Of a stretch of DNA of 21,305 nucleotides, positions 14,015 to 21,087 are shown one piece after another; positions within the stretch are counted from its first letter, which is position 1, and each line of letters starts with the position of its first letter. The translations under genes and the position numbers were made by a program. The notes beneath the pieces were generated by a model. The model was given only the letters and a program-made list of their open reading frames with translations. It had not been told where the DNA came from and did not search any database. This DNA comes from CAVSUR01 sp052143655. GTDB taxonomy: Bacteria > Actinomycetota > Actinomycetes > Streptosporangiales > Streptosporangiaceae. The stretch covers positions 1 to 21,305 of the forward strand of contig JBKQSL010000134.1 in the NCBI GenBank assembly GCA_052143655.1, read 5' to 3'.

Positions 14015-14042
14015 CCCGCCGCGGCGGGTGTCACAATGTGAC
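14015..14042. promoter_or_regulatory. two palindromes in the divergent region between the nucleotidyltransferase and pip
   Basis: CCCGCCGCGGCGGG (14015-14028) is a perfect 14-bp palindrome. GTCACA-A-TGTGAC (14030-14042) is a perfect 13-bp inverted repeat next to it. They sit directly upstream of the AAGGAG and GTG start of pip and just in front of the divergent gene, the expected place for an operator controlling both. Confidence 0.5.
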
Positions 14043-14060
14043 GTCCCGGAAGGAGCGCGC

Positions 14061-15123
14061 GTGGCCGATCTCTACCCGCCGGTCGAGCCATCCGACTCGG
14101 GCATGCTCGATGTGGGCGACGGGCACCGGGTGTACTGGGAGGCCTGCGGGAACCTGGCCGGCAAGCCGGCCCTGTTCGTGCACGGCGGACCGGGCCAGGG
14201 CTGCTCGCCGGGGATGCGGCGCGGGTTCGACCCGGCCCGGTTCCGGGTGGTGCTGTCCGACCAGCGGGCTGCGGCCAGAGCACGCCGCACGCCAGCGACC
14301 CCGCCGCGGACATGCGGACCAACACCACCGAGCACCTGCTGCGCCACATGGAGCGGCTGCGCGAGCACCGGGGCATCGGCCGGTGGATGCTCATGGGCGG
14401 TTCCTGGGGCTCGACGCTGAGCCTGGCCTATGCGCAGCGCCATCCTGACCGGGTCACCGGGATCGTGCTATCCCAGGTGATGACCAGCCGGCGCGGCGAG
14501 ATCGACTGGCTTTACCGCGGCGCGGCGCGGTTGTTTCCCGGGGAGTGGGAGCAGTTCCGGGACGGGGTGCCGGAGGCGGACCGCGACGGGGACCTGGTCG
14601 CGGCCTATGCGCGGCTGCTGGAGAGTTCGGACGCGGAGGTCCGGGCCGCCGCCGCGGGCCGGTGGCGGGCGTGGGAGGACGCCGTCCTGTCACTGGAGCC
14701 GAATGCGCGGACACCCCGTCCGCCCCGTCCGCCCGGGCCGCCGACGGCGGCGACGCAGGCGTTCGCGCGGCTGTGCGCGCACTACTTCTCGCATGGCGCA
14801 TGGCTGGAAGACGGCGCCCTGATCCGGGAGGCGGGGCGGCTGGCCGGGATCCCGGCGTGCTGATCCATGGCCGGCTGGATCTGAGCTGCCCGGTTGAGAC
14901 GTCCTGGGAGCTGGCCGGGGCCTGGCCGCACGCGGAGCTGATCACCCCGGCTGATGCCGGTCACCTGGGCAGCGAGAGCAAGCGCCAGGCTCTGCTCGGG
15001 GCACTCGATAAGTTCGCGGGCAGTAGCGGCGGCCATTCTTCCGCTCTTCTGCAGCTGGGGGCGGCCGGCGGCGGCCGGCCGGGACTCGCGGCGATCGTTG
15101 CATTCGTGAACGGCGACGGCTGA
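14061..15123 (+). pseudogene. pip: proline iminopeptidase (alpha/beta hydrolase, S33) broken by two -1 frameshifts
   Basis: Joined across frames, the sequence is a full S33 proline iminopeptidase, which removes N-terminal proline from peptides. It has oxyanion HGGPGQG, then DQRGCGQSTPHASDP, the nucleophile elbow GGSWGSTL, Asp in HGRLDLSCP and His in DAGHLGSES. The GTG at 14061 has AAGGAG six bases upstream. The frame shifts at GGG 14266-14268 (after DQR) and again near 14853-14855 (after LAGIP). Each is repaired by one extra G. The last 35 or so residues after DKFAG are unlike the family, so the original stop may also be lost. Either a true pseudogene or two sequencing deletions. Confidence 0.88.
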
Positions 15124-15150
15124 GCCGTCTGGATCGGCGGCGCGGCGCGG

Positions 15151-15633
15151 TCAGGTTCGCGGCCGGGCGGCGAGATCCTCCAGGTGCCCGGCTACCTGGG
15201 ACGCCGGCGCGGACGCGTCGATCTCCGCGGTTGCGGTGGCGCGCAGCAGCGGTTCCACCTCGGCGAGATGCCGCAGGATCAGGGCTCTCTCGCCTGGGTG
15301 CTTGCCGTAGGGATTGGTATCCCGGGATTCGATCCTGGCCAGTACGATCTCGGCGGGCGCGCTCAGCAGGACTATGTGATCGAACCGGGCATAGAACAAG
15401 CCCTGGTTCGTCTTGCACCCGGCGACGAACAGGTGACCATGCTGATGGCCATCCAGCAGGCCGGTGATCGCGTCCTCGCGCCAGATCCAGTCCGCGGCTC
15501 CGTCCGGCAGCCTGACCCAGCGGCTCCACTGGTCGGTGTCCGTATCCACGACGCGATGGCCCCGCGCGCCGAGCAGTCTCAGGACGGTCGATTTCCCGGT
15601 GCCCGACATCCCGGTGACCAGGATCTTCGCCAT
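15151..15633 (-). CDS. P-loop nucleotide kinase-like protein
   Basis: A 160-residue P-loop protein with Walker A GMSGTGKST at residues 8-16 and an adenylate/shikimate-kinase-like layout. After Walker A comes VVDTDTDQW, where D30 and D32 sit at the usual substrate site. HIVLLSAPAEIVLARIESRDTNPYGK then has the Arg-rich lid pattern. Actinobacterial relatives are annotated only as AAA family ATPase or nucleoside kinase; the substrate is unknown. TAATCT ends six bases before the ATG and no ribosome-binding site is present, so the mRNA is probably leaderless. It lies 113 bp downstream of a NUDIX gene on the same strand. Confidence 0.82.
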   Translation of the reverse strand: MAKILVTGMSGTGKSTVLRLLGARGHRVVDTDTDQWSRWVRLPDGAADWIWREDAITGLLDGHQHGHLFVAGCKTNQGLFYARFDHIVLLSAPAEIVLARIESRDTNPYGKHPGERALILRHLAEVEPLLRATATAEIDASAPASQVAGHLEDLAARPRT

Positions 15634-15639
15634 GAGCCG

Positions 15640-15645
15640 AGATTA
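15640..15645 (-). promoter_or_regulatory. -10 box for a leaderless kinase transcript
   Basis: Minus-strand TAATCT (TANNNT) lies six bases before the ATG, so transcription would begin at the start codon. Confidence 0.5.
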
Positions 15646-15746
15646 CGGCCCCGAACACGCGCGTCGGCTGAGCGCAGCGGCCATCGCCCCGCAGCTACTG
15701 GCTGTGGGGTAACCGGAATATGGGCGCCGGCTTTCGCCGCGCATCG

Positions 15747-16190
15747 TTACCGGCCGGCGGCACCGTTCTCAGCGGCCAGAGCAGACACGCCAGCCGGATA
15801 CAGAGGCGGGCTGGCCGCATCAGGCGCCCGCCAGATCACGCGCGTCCTGTCACGAGAATCCAGGATGATCTGCTCCGGGATCTCGTAAGCGGCTTCGTCA
15901 GCGAAAGCGGCCGTGAAGACGAAGACGATTTCGTGCTGGGTATCTCCGGCCCACTGGAAGAGGTTCTCCAGCACGCCCGCCAGCCGCACGTCCGTGAGCC
16001 CCTGGCCGATCTCCTCGCGAAACTCGCGATGCACGGTATCGAGCGCGTACTCGCCGAACTCGACATGACCGCCCAGCGGCCGGTGAAAGGGCTCCCCGCC
16101 CGGACTCGCCCCCTCTGACACCAGCAGCGCGCCGTCACGCGGCCGCCGGATCAGCACCATCGCCTTCACAACCTGGCCCTTGGAGGTCAC
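15747..16190 (-). CDS. NUDIX hydrolase
   Basis: A 147-residue protein with a perfect Nudix box, GHVEFGE then seven residues then REFREEIG (residues 41-62), the magnesium-binding helix that hydrolyses nucleoside diphosphate-linked compounds. HRPLGG before it and the following VRLAGVLENLFQW fit the fold. Substrate unknown; house-cleaning or (d)NTP hydrolysis is possible. The GTG start at 16190 has only a weak GAAG upstream. It is followed by the P-loop kinase-like gene on the same strand. Confidence 0.92.
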   Translation of the reverse strand: MTSKGQVVKAMVLIRRPRDGALLVSEGASPGGEPFHRPLGGHVEFGEYALDTVHREFREEIGQGLTDVRLAGVLENLFQWAGDTQHEIVFVFTAAFADEAAYEIPEQIILDSRDRTRVIWRAPDAASPPLYPAGVSALAAENGAAGR

Positions 16191-16406
16191 TCAGACTTCG
16201 TATCACGCCAATCGGGCTGACGATGAGCAAGTTGGCGGACACTCTCGCCGTACCGCGGCAGCCGGCCGCCCAACGCCGGGCAGCCGTTACGATCCTCGGG
16301 CGGCCAGGTATCGGCCATCGCAACTGCGCGGAGCGCCGCCGGGACAACCGGGCCGAGCGGCACCGCGCGGGCCGGAGCCGACGCTGGCTGCGGACTGCCG
16401 GAGCGG

Positions 16407-16479
16407 AGCCGGTGAGCGGATTCGAACCGCTGACCTGCCGTTTACAAGACGGCTGCTCTGCCAACTGAGCTACACCGGC
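16407..16479 (-). tRNA. tRNA-Thr (anticodon TGT)
   Basis: A 73-nt cloverleaf on the minus strand. The acceptor is GCCGGTG with CACCGGC plus discriminator T. The D-arm is GCTCAGTTGGCAGAGC. The anticodon stem GCCGT/ACGGC has loop CTTGTAA, anticodon TGT at its centre. The T-arm is GCGGTTCGAATCCGC. CCA is not encoded. It reads ACA codons. It lies inside the accessory half and could be an integration landmark, but I see no duplicated 3' end. Confidence 0.97.
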
Positions 16480-16662
16480 GGGTGACTGCGGGCATGCTAG
16501 CCGGCGGTGGTCCTGACGTGTGCATACCCGTTCTGACCAGGGGAGCTTCCGTCGCGGGCTTGATGCTCAGGTTAGGTGCGGCGACTGCAGACTGTCCGGC
16601 TGGCACCGGCCATAACCGGCTCGGGGCGCCCTCTGTGCGCAATACGTGCCCAAGTTTTCGCC

Positions 16663-16791
16663 TCATCCGGCTATACCGACGGCGCGGAGGCCCTCGCCGT
16701 CGAGCGCGCCATCCAGTCCGGCAGCTAGCCGGTCGGATGCCCGTACCTCAACCCGCTCTAGCTGACCGCCATCACCCCGCAGCGTCAGCAT
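16663..16791 (-). CDS. possible small protein (42 residues), second after the methyltransferase
   Basis: MLTLRGDGGQLERVEVR then ASDRLAAGLDGALDGEGLRAVGIAG has protein-like composition and codon use. The ATG at 16791 follows GGAGG by 14 bases, which is long. I recognise no family. It could be the 3' part of a gene whose 5' part is the 39-residue ORF just upstream in another frame. Confidence 0.35.
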   Translation of the reverse strand: MLTLRGDGGQLERVEVRASDRLAAGLDGALDGEGLRAVGIAG

Positions 16792-16801
16792 GACGACGGG
16801 G

Positions 16802-16921
16802 CTATGCCTCCTGGTCCACATACTCAAGGAACACCCGGCATGCAAAGCCGCCCTGCCGGGCGCGCTTGTCAGCCGCCACCGCCTGCAGCTCATCCCAGGT
16901 CGATTCAGCTGCCGCTGTCAT
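16802..16921 (-). CDS. possible small protein (39 residues) coupled to the methyltransferase gene
   Basis: The ATG (16921-16919) overlaps the methyltransferase TGA in an ATGA junction, a classical sign of translational coupling. The product is MTAAAESTWDELQAVAADK then RARQGGFACRVFLEYVDQEA and a TAG. It is protein-like but unrecognised. The next ORF resumes about ten bases after the stop in another frame, so the two may be halves of one frameshifted gene. Confidence 0.45.
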   Translation of the reverse strand: MTAAAESTWDELQAVAADKRARQGGFACRVFLEYVDQEA

Positions 16922-17811
16922 TGCTGTCCTTTCGCTCCGGCCGGGTCAGCGCGGCGCCGCGCCGTGAGGAGAACCGCGATCGTGCTGGCGAGTATCGGCC
17001 GCCCGAATCGCTGATAGATCGCCTCGTGCTCCCGGTCCAGGGCCTGGCACTGGTCTGGGGAGAGCCGGGCGTAAAACGACATCGTGCGCACGAGAGCACC
17101 GACTTCGTCCGGCGTGTGCTCGCTGAGCTTCGGCATGACCGCCGCCTGAACATCGCCGAACAGGCGGCCGGCGTGCTCTCGCCCTATGTCGTGGCTGCCG
17201 AGCCAGGACCAGGCCTGTGAGATATTGCCGCGGCGCCGCTCGATCCCGGCGAGCGTCGCGTCGAGATCCCGGTAGGCCGGCCAGCTGGCGGCGACGTCCG
17301 GGGCGACCTTTCTGATGGCCGCGAGCGCCGCGTCCTGATCTTCCTTGCTGCGCGCTTCCTCCATGCCGAAGTACTGCAGCAGGGCGAGCGTTCCGCCGGG
17401 AACAAGCACGTCAGCAGCCCGCTGCCAGCTGACCTCAGGGTCAGCCCAGTGAAACGCGGACGCGGAGAACACGGCCCGGAACCGCTCGCGGGGAAGCTGC
17501 GCGTCCTCGAACTGAGCGTTCACGAACCCCACGTCTCCGGCGCCCTCCAGATTCTGCCTGGCCAGCGAAAGGAGGTTGGCGCCCGGGTCCAGTGCCGTCA
17601 CCCGCAGTCCCCGGCCGGCCAGGGAACGCGTGAGCTGACCGCTTCCGCACCCGACCTCCAGCACAAGATCACCGCTCCCGATCCCCGCGACCCGGCAGGC
17701 CTGATCGACGAGCTCGTCCGGATATGCCGGACGGTGGCGGTCGTACTCGGCCGCGATCTCGTCGAAGACCCTGCCGTAACCACGCGCGGCAGATTCCGGC
17801 AGCGATGTCAT
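16918..17811 (-). CDS. class I SAM-dependent methyltransferase
   Basis: A 297-residue Rossmann-fold methyltransferase. Motif I is LEVGCGSGQ (51-59), the acidic loop is VTALDPG (71-77), motif III is FSASAFHW, then LVPGGTLALLQY. The N-terminus YDRHRPAYPDELVD is the pattern of the UbiE/Trans-aconitate-type group (Methyltransf_11/25), where the small-molecule substrate cannot be told. The ATG has GGAGG seven bases upstream. It overlaps a small downstream ORF by ATGA. HEPN-MNT genes lie 120 bp upstream on the same strand. Confidence 0.92.
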   Translation of the reverse strand: MTSLPESAARGYGRVFDEIAAEYDRHRPAYPDELVDQACRVAGIGSGDLVLEVGCGSGQLTRSLAGRGLRVTALDPGANLLSLARQNLEGAGDVGFVNAQFEDAQLPRERFRAVFSASAFHWADPEVSWQRAADVLVPGGTLALLQYFGMEEARSKEDQDAALAAIRKVAPDVAASWPAYRDLDATLAGIERRRGNISQAWSWLGSHDIGREHAGRLFGDVQAAVMPKLSEHTPDEVGALVRTMSFYARLSPDQCQALDREHEAIYQRFGRPILASTIAVLLTARRRADPAGAKGQQ

Positions 17812-17930
17812 TCACAGGCCTCCGTTCATGATCGGTACCGTGATCGTCACGTCATGGGCCGCCGGCCTTCAGCAGCCCCGCCTCAGCGCCGCCAGACGCC
17901 GACCCCAGATGCTCGATCTCCCGCGACCCC

Positions 17931-18409
17931 CTATGGTTCCGGGCTTCCTGGCTGAGCGAAGAAAGCGAGGCGACCGAGCAGTGCGTCCGCTGCGCTGATC
18001 AGGCGTTCCGCGACTTCGACAGCCTGCTGAGCTTCTTCAGCCGTGGCGGTGTCTACGGGCAGACGAGGATATTCCAGCTCGTTCCGTCGGCGCCGCAGGT
18101 CAGCGAATGGCCGGAACCCGCGCCGAACTGGGCCCGGACCGCGCGTTCCACGGCGTAATGACCACCGTTGGTGGTGCCACGCATGCCCTGCTGCGCCAGC
18201 AGCGCAATACAGACGAACCGTGCGGCGTCGTAGGCAAGGACATAAGCGCTGTAGGCGTCGGCCTGAACCAGGCTCCTGGCTGTGGCCACAGTTCTTCGTG
18301 CCTGTGCGAGCAGCGGGACGCCATCCGCCGCCGCTCCAGTCACGTGTTCAAGCTCCCTCCGGCGGACGAGCTCCTCTACCTCGGCCTCACCTGTCTGCCA
18401 TCTAGCCAT
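17931..18409 (-). pseudogene. HEPN-domain toxin, frame broken by one -1 shift
   Basis: The partner of the HTH-MNT gene, whose stop it overlaps by eight bases (ATGGCTAG). The first 95 residues are helical: SAYVLAYDAARFVCIALL, then RGTTNGGHYAVERAVRAQF. At CCC 18117-18119 (GGG on the coding strand) the frame shifts and stops at 18053. One added G restores FRPFADLRRRRNELEYP and a helical C-terminus ending at 17931, giving 159 residues. The R-N-x-x-E-Y segment is at the place of the catalytic Rx4HxY of HepT-type HEPN RNases, with Tyr where His is expected. As sequenced, the product loses this motif, so the toxin is probably inactive unless the shift is an error. Confidence 0.83.
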
Positions 18410-19028
18410 CGTCTGCCTTCACCACTGCTGGAGTCTCACCGGTTGAGTCGTCTGGCACCAGGATCGCTACGAAGGGGCCAGACTGAATCTGCTGCACTAG
18501 AGGGTCGGTCGCGTTGCGCCATGCATCTCCCGTCCTGATCACCGGATTGACGGGCATCCCCAGTCGCTGCTGAGCACGGTCAGCCGCGTCGTAGACCGAC
18601 TCGCGCAGAGGCTGCCCGACCACGAGGACATCCAGGTCATTGGGTGGCGGGCCGGGCCACTGGAGATAGCGGGCTGCCCACGAGCCAAAGATCAGGACCC
18701 GCTCCGCACCGCCCAGATCAGCGAACTCATCAGCCACTACCTGCATAGGTCCCCAGGTAAGGAACAGCAACTCCGCCAGCGGCTCGACAAGACGGTTGCC
18801 CGAGTTGGCCTGGACCATCGTGGACCGCCCGGCGCTGCGACGCCGGAGCAGCCCCGCCACGGTCAGGCGCTTCACCTCGTAGTGGACTGTGCTGAGCGGC
18901 GCATCGAAGCGCCGGGCAAGATCGGTCAGGCTGTACTCTCGCTCAGGATTGAGCAGCAGCGCGGCAAGGATGTCGGCCTGAAGCTTCGATCGGAACACGG
19001 GCAGCAACGCCGGCGCGGCGCTTCGCAT
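18402..19028 (-). CDS. winged-helix plus minimal nucleotidyltransferase (MNT) antitoxin
   Basis: A 208-residue fusion. Residues 1-75 are an ArsR-like winged helix (SLTDLARRFDAPLSTVHYEVKRL, then GLLRRR). Residues 100-200 are an MNT domain with FGSWAARY (114-121) and DLDVLVVG (131-138), the GSx-DxD signature that binds metal and ATP. In HepT-MntA systems the MNT protein silences the HEPN RNase by AMPylating a tyrosine. Here the added HTH suggests autoregulation too. The ATG at 19028 is six bases after a -10 box and no ribosome-binding site is seen. A much longer open frame upstream is only a read-through of the broken GIY-YIG gene. Confidence 0.88.
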   Translation of the reverse strand: MRSAAPALLPVFRSKLQADILAALLLNPEREYSLTDLARRFDAPLSTVHYEVKRLTVAGLLRRRSAGRSTMVQANSGNRLVEPLAELLFLTWGPMQVVADEFADLGGAERVLIFGSWAARYLQWPGPPPNDLDVLVVGQPLRESVYDAADRAQQRLGMPVNPVIRTGDAWRNATDPLVQQIQSGPFVAILVPDDSTGETPAVVKADDG

Positions 19029-19034
19029 AACCTG

Positions 19035-19064
19035 AAGATATCTGCAATCTATTCGAATCGTCAA
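19035..19064 (-). promoter_or_regulatory. promoter with two palindromes in front of the MNT-HEPN operon
   Basis: Minus strand: TTGACG (19064-19059), 18 bases, TATCTT (19040-19035), then six bases and the ATG, so the mRNA should be leaderless. The palindrome ATTCGAAT (19051-19058) lies in the spacer and AGATATCT (19036-19043) covers the -10 box, centres 15 bp apart. Either is a plausible operator for the HTH of the antitoxin. The patch is AT-rich against its surroundings. Confidence 0.65.
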
Positions 19065-19198
19065 GCGCCGACGGTGGCCCTGCAGACAGGAACCTCCACA
19101 GACAAGATGGCCCCTCGCCAGGCTTCTGTGTGCATGACTATTCATTACTGCCCTGAGTCGGCCTTCCGCTTCTGCCGCTCCGCGGGAGTCCAGTGAGG

Positions 19199-19886
19199 CT
19201 AGCGCTGCTGCTGTACAAGGCGGCCGAGCAGGTCCAGGAAGCTGGGTTCGCTGTGGTGGCGGATGTGGTCGACGTTCCACAGGCCTGACTGGCTGATCTC
19301 GGCGCGGACGGCGTAGCGGCCCAGCCATCGGATGCCTGGCTGGTCTAGCCCTTCGGCAAGCCGCGAGGTCAGGCGATGCTGTTGCGCTCGATGCAGCCGC
19401 GTCCGGCGCTATCGGGGACCTGAGCCACAGGAACGGCATGGAGCCGATGTGATCGCTGACGGCCCGCTCGACCCGGGCCTCCTGCACCGACCAGCCCGGT
19501 CGTGGCCCGTGACGGTCGAGGCAGGAATCGAGCAGCTCGCCGGGCAGGCTCTCGCGCCGGATGATCGCGGCTCCGACATACCGGCGGAATACCGACGCGC
19601 GGTGGTTGCCGCCGCCGGGATGACGGCCGCCCAGGTGCCCGCGATGCTGCCGGAGCCGCCCCCACAAGGTGGCCTGGCTGGTCGCGGTCAGCCCATGCGT
19701 CCCCACGCGGACGACCCGGTCCCTGCCATCTGCGCGCACCTCACCCGGCTCGAAGAAGAAATAGACGCCCTGCCGCGGCCACCCATCCGATCCGCGGCAC
19801 TCCCGCAGGACGCGCGGCCCGTCCAGGATCTCCGCCAGCTGCCCCAGCGCCCGGTAGAAACCGTCGGCGGCTGTCCCGGCCAGCAC
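19199..19886 (-). pseudogene. GIY-YIG-like nuclease domain protein, broken by two -1 frameshifts
   Basis: Restored, it is about 229 residues. GVYFFFEPGE and RVVRVGTH are the GIY and YIG strands, TLWGRLRQH carries the conserved Arg, and GGGNHRASVFRRYVG follows. Then come VSDHIGSMPFLWL, VPDSAGRGCIERNSIA, and IRWLGRYAV with SGLWNVDHI near the end. This fits a GIY-YIG nuclease-like family seen in many bacteria without known function. The frame slips near 19418-19423 (after FLWL) and near 19369-19374 (after NSIA). One base added at each gives continuous sequence to TAG 19199-19201. The start is uncertain: GTG 19886 is the choice with best fit, and upstream ATGs add low-complexity sequence. It lies 170 bp upstream of the MNT-HEPN operon on the same strand. 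Confidence 0.72.
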
Positions 19887-20246
19887 GCGGCCGGGGCGAT
19901 TCCCCGCAAGGGCCTGCCCGGCAGCCGATCCGGCCTGCCGGGGCCCGGAGCCATCCGCCGCGGTGCGCGCGGGCGACCGGCCGGGCGGCACGGCCGTCGC
20001 TGCTGCCGGCTGGGCGGGACCGCCCATGGCAGCAGCGACTCTCAGGACGTCGCCGGCCGGGGGCGCGAGCACCGGTGCACATCGAAACGGGCAGTGCCGC
20101 AACCAGGGACCTGGCTGTGCGCCGATACCGGTCCGGGGCCCGGTATCTGGGCTCAGTGGCCTGCCCGGGCACGGAAGCCCGGATGCCGGTCTTCCTTCGC
20201 CGCGGTGACCGGCCGCCAGGCCGCTGCCGCCGGAAGTTCGCCGCGG
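19887..20246. other. intergenic or low-complexity stretch
   Basis: An open frame on the minus strand extends the GIY-YIG gene to 20102, but it is Ala/Gly/Pro-rich and unmatched, so I treat it as non-coding. The only other signal is the hairpin at 20124-20147. Confidence 0.4.
20124..20147 (-). terminator. hairpin downstream of the ABM-like gene
   Basis: GATACCGG (20124-20131) and CCGGTATC (20140-20147) form an eight-pair stem with an eight-base loop, 100 bp after the stop of the ABM-like gene. It could be a terminator or an operator. No T-run follows. Confidence 0.35.
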
Positions 20247-20537
20247 CTAGGCCGTCACCTCGTGGTAGATCTCGAACCCGGTCTCCTCGGGCGGCGCCGT
20301 GAAGCCGCCGGCGATCCCCTGCATCATGCGCGGCATCAGGGTGCCGTCGCGGAACCGCTCCCAGCTCTCCCGCGAGTCATGCACCGCGACGATCGTCCAG
20401 CCGCCGGCCGACGGGCCCGCAGCATGGAACAGCTGCCCTGCCGGCAGCCCCCCGCCCGCAGGATGCACGGCCGCGATCGATGCTTCGTACTGCTCCCTGG
20501 TGCCGCCAGCGAATCTGTGGACCACGCCGTACGCCAT
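20247..20537 (-). CDS. small ABM-like (dimeric alpha/beta barrel) protein
   Basis: A 96-residue protein, MAYGVVHRFAGGTREQYEASIAAVHP then WTIVAVHDSRESWERFRDGTLMPRM. This is the beta-alpha-beta layout of the antibiotic biosynthesis monooxygenase-like / dimeric alpha-beta barrel group. Such proteins are oxygenases, decarboxylases or simply uncharacterised, and no catalytic residue is diagnostic here. The ATG at 20537 has AGGGGG seven bases upstream, which excludes a longer frame that starts at 20690. A TCGACA-N18-TAGAGT promoter lies 70-106 bp upstream. Confidence 0.8.
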   Translation of the reverse strand: MAYGVVHRFAGGTREQYEASIAAVHPAGGGLPAGQLFHAAGPSAGGWTIVAVHDSRESWERFRDGTLMPRMMQGIAGGFTAPPEETGFEIYHEVTA

Positions 20538-20613
20538 GCGGATTCCCCCTATCCCCGGTAGCCCGGGCCCGCGGTCGCCTCCCCGGACGATCCCCCGGGC
20601 GGATGTTCTGCGG

Positions 20614-20643
20614 ACTCTACGCTGCCGCGGCCGATCATGTCGA
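20614..20643 (-). promoter_or_regulatory. promoter of the ABM-like gene
   Basis: Minus strand TCGACA (20643-20638), 18 bases, TAGAGT (20619-20614). The -35 differs from TTGACA by one base. The leader would be about 70 nt. Confidence 0.5.
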
Positions 20644-20830
20644 GCACGACGGCGGCATGGCACCGGACCGGGCCTGGCGAGCTCCCGCACCCCTCGATCG
20701 GCAGGATCCGGCCGGCGTCAGCACGGGCATGCCGCGTGGCCCGCCGTCCGCCGCGGCACCCGGACTGGCCGGCGCGCAGGGCCAGGCACACGGGCGGATC
20801 ACCCTCGCGCTCGTGTTCTCTTGCGTCTTG

Positions 20831-20990
20831 TCAAGAACGGCGCTTCCCGACCAGCTCGGAGACGACCCGCAGGCCCCGTCCCGCTCCGTGACAGCCATCG
20901 GTAAAGGTGACGCGCTCCCAGCCGCCGATCGGCGTGGCAAGTGCGATTTCGACGTCCCCCGGCGCGGGTGCGCCGATCTGGCTGATCTGG
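20831..20990 (-). pseudogene. 3' remnant of an unrecognised gene
   Basis: In one minus-strand frame ending at TGA 20833-20831 the sequence reads QISQIGAPAPGDVEIALATP, then IGGWERVTFTDGCHGAGRG, then LRVVSELVGKRRS. Codon third positions are GC-rich and composition is protein-like. The frame is open back to about 21090 but has no ATG, GTG or TTG start and turns Arg/Pro-rich. I recognise no family. It looks like the tail of a truncated gene next to another truncated gene. Confidence 0.35.
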
Positions 20991-21087
20991 CGCCCGGGCT
21001 GCGGCCGCGCGGCCCGGCTCCCGCGAACGCACGGCCGCGGCGCGAGAGACTGGGCCTGGGACCACGACTCTGCGGGGGCTCTGACTC

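Larger units (their letters stand above)
20538..21087. other. 550-bp region between the ABM-like gene and the edge methyltransferase
   Basis: It holds the ABM-like promoter and the gene remnant noted above. Otherwise I see only GC-rich sequence with overlapping frames on both strands that lack ribosome-binding sites and recognisable motifs. Confidence 0.5.

Noticed and set aside
16407..16479. tRNA-Thr as an integration site
   Set aside because: I found no direct repeat of the tRNA 3' end and no integrase in the window.
16180..16485. + strand open frame ending in an RIRTADLPFTRRLLCQLSYTG-like sequence
   Set aside because: This is the well-known false translation of the antisense strand of a tRNA gene; tRNA-Thr explains it.
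18402..20102. 566-codon minus frame apparently fusing a GIY-YIG-like protein to HTH-MNT
   Set aside because: After FLWL the frame becomes unrelated sequence; the GIY-YIG-like gene continues in other frames to its own stop at 19199, and the MNT gene has its own promoter and ATG at 19028.
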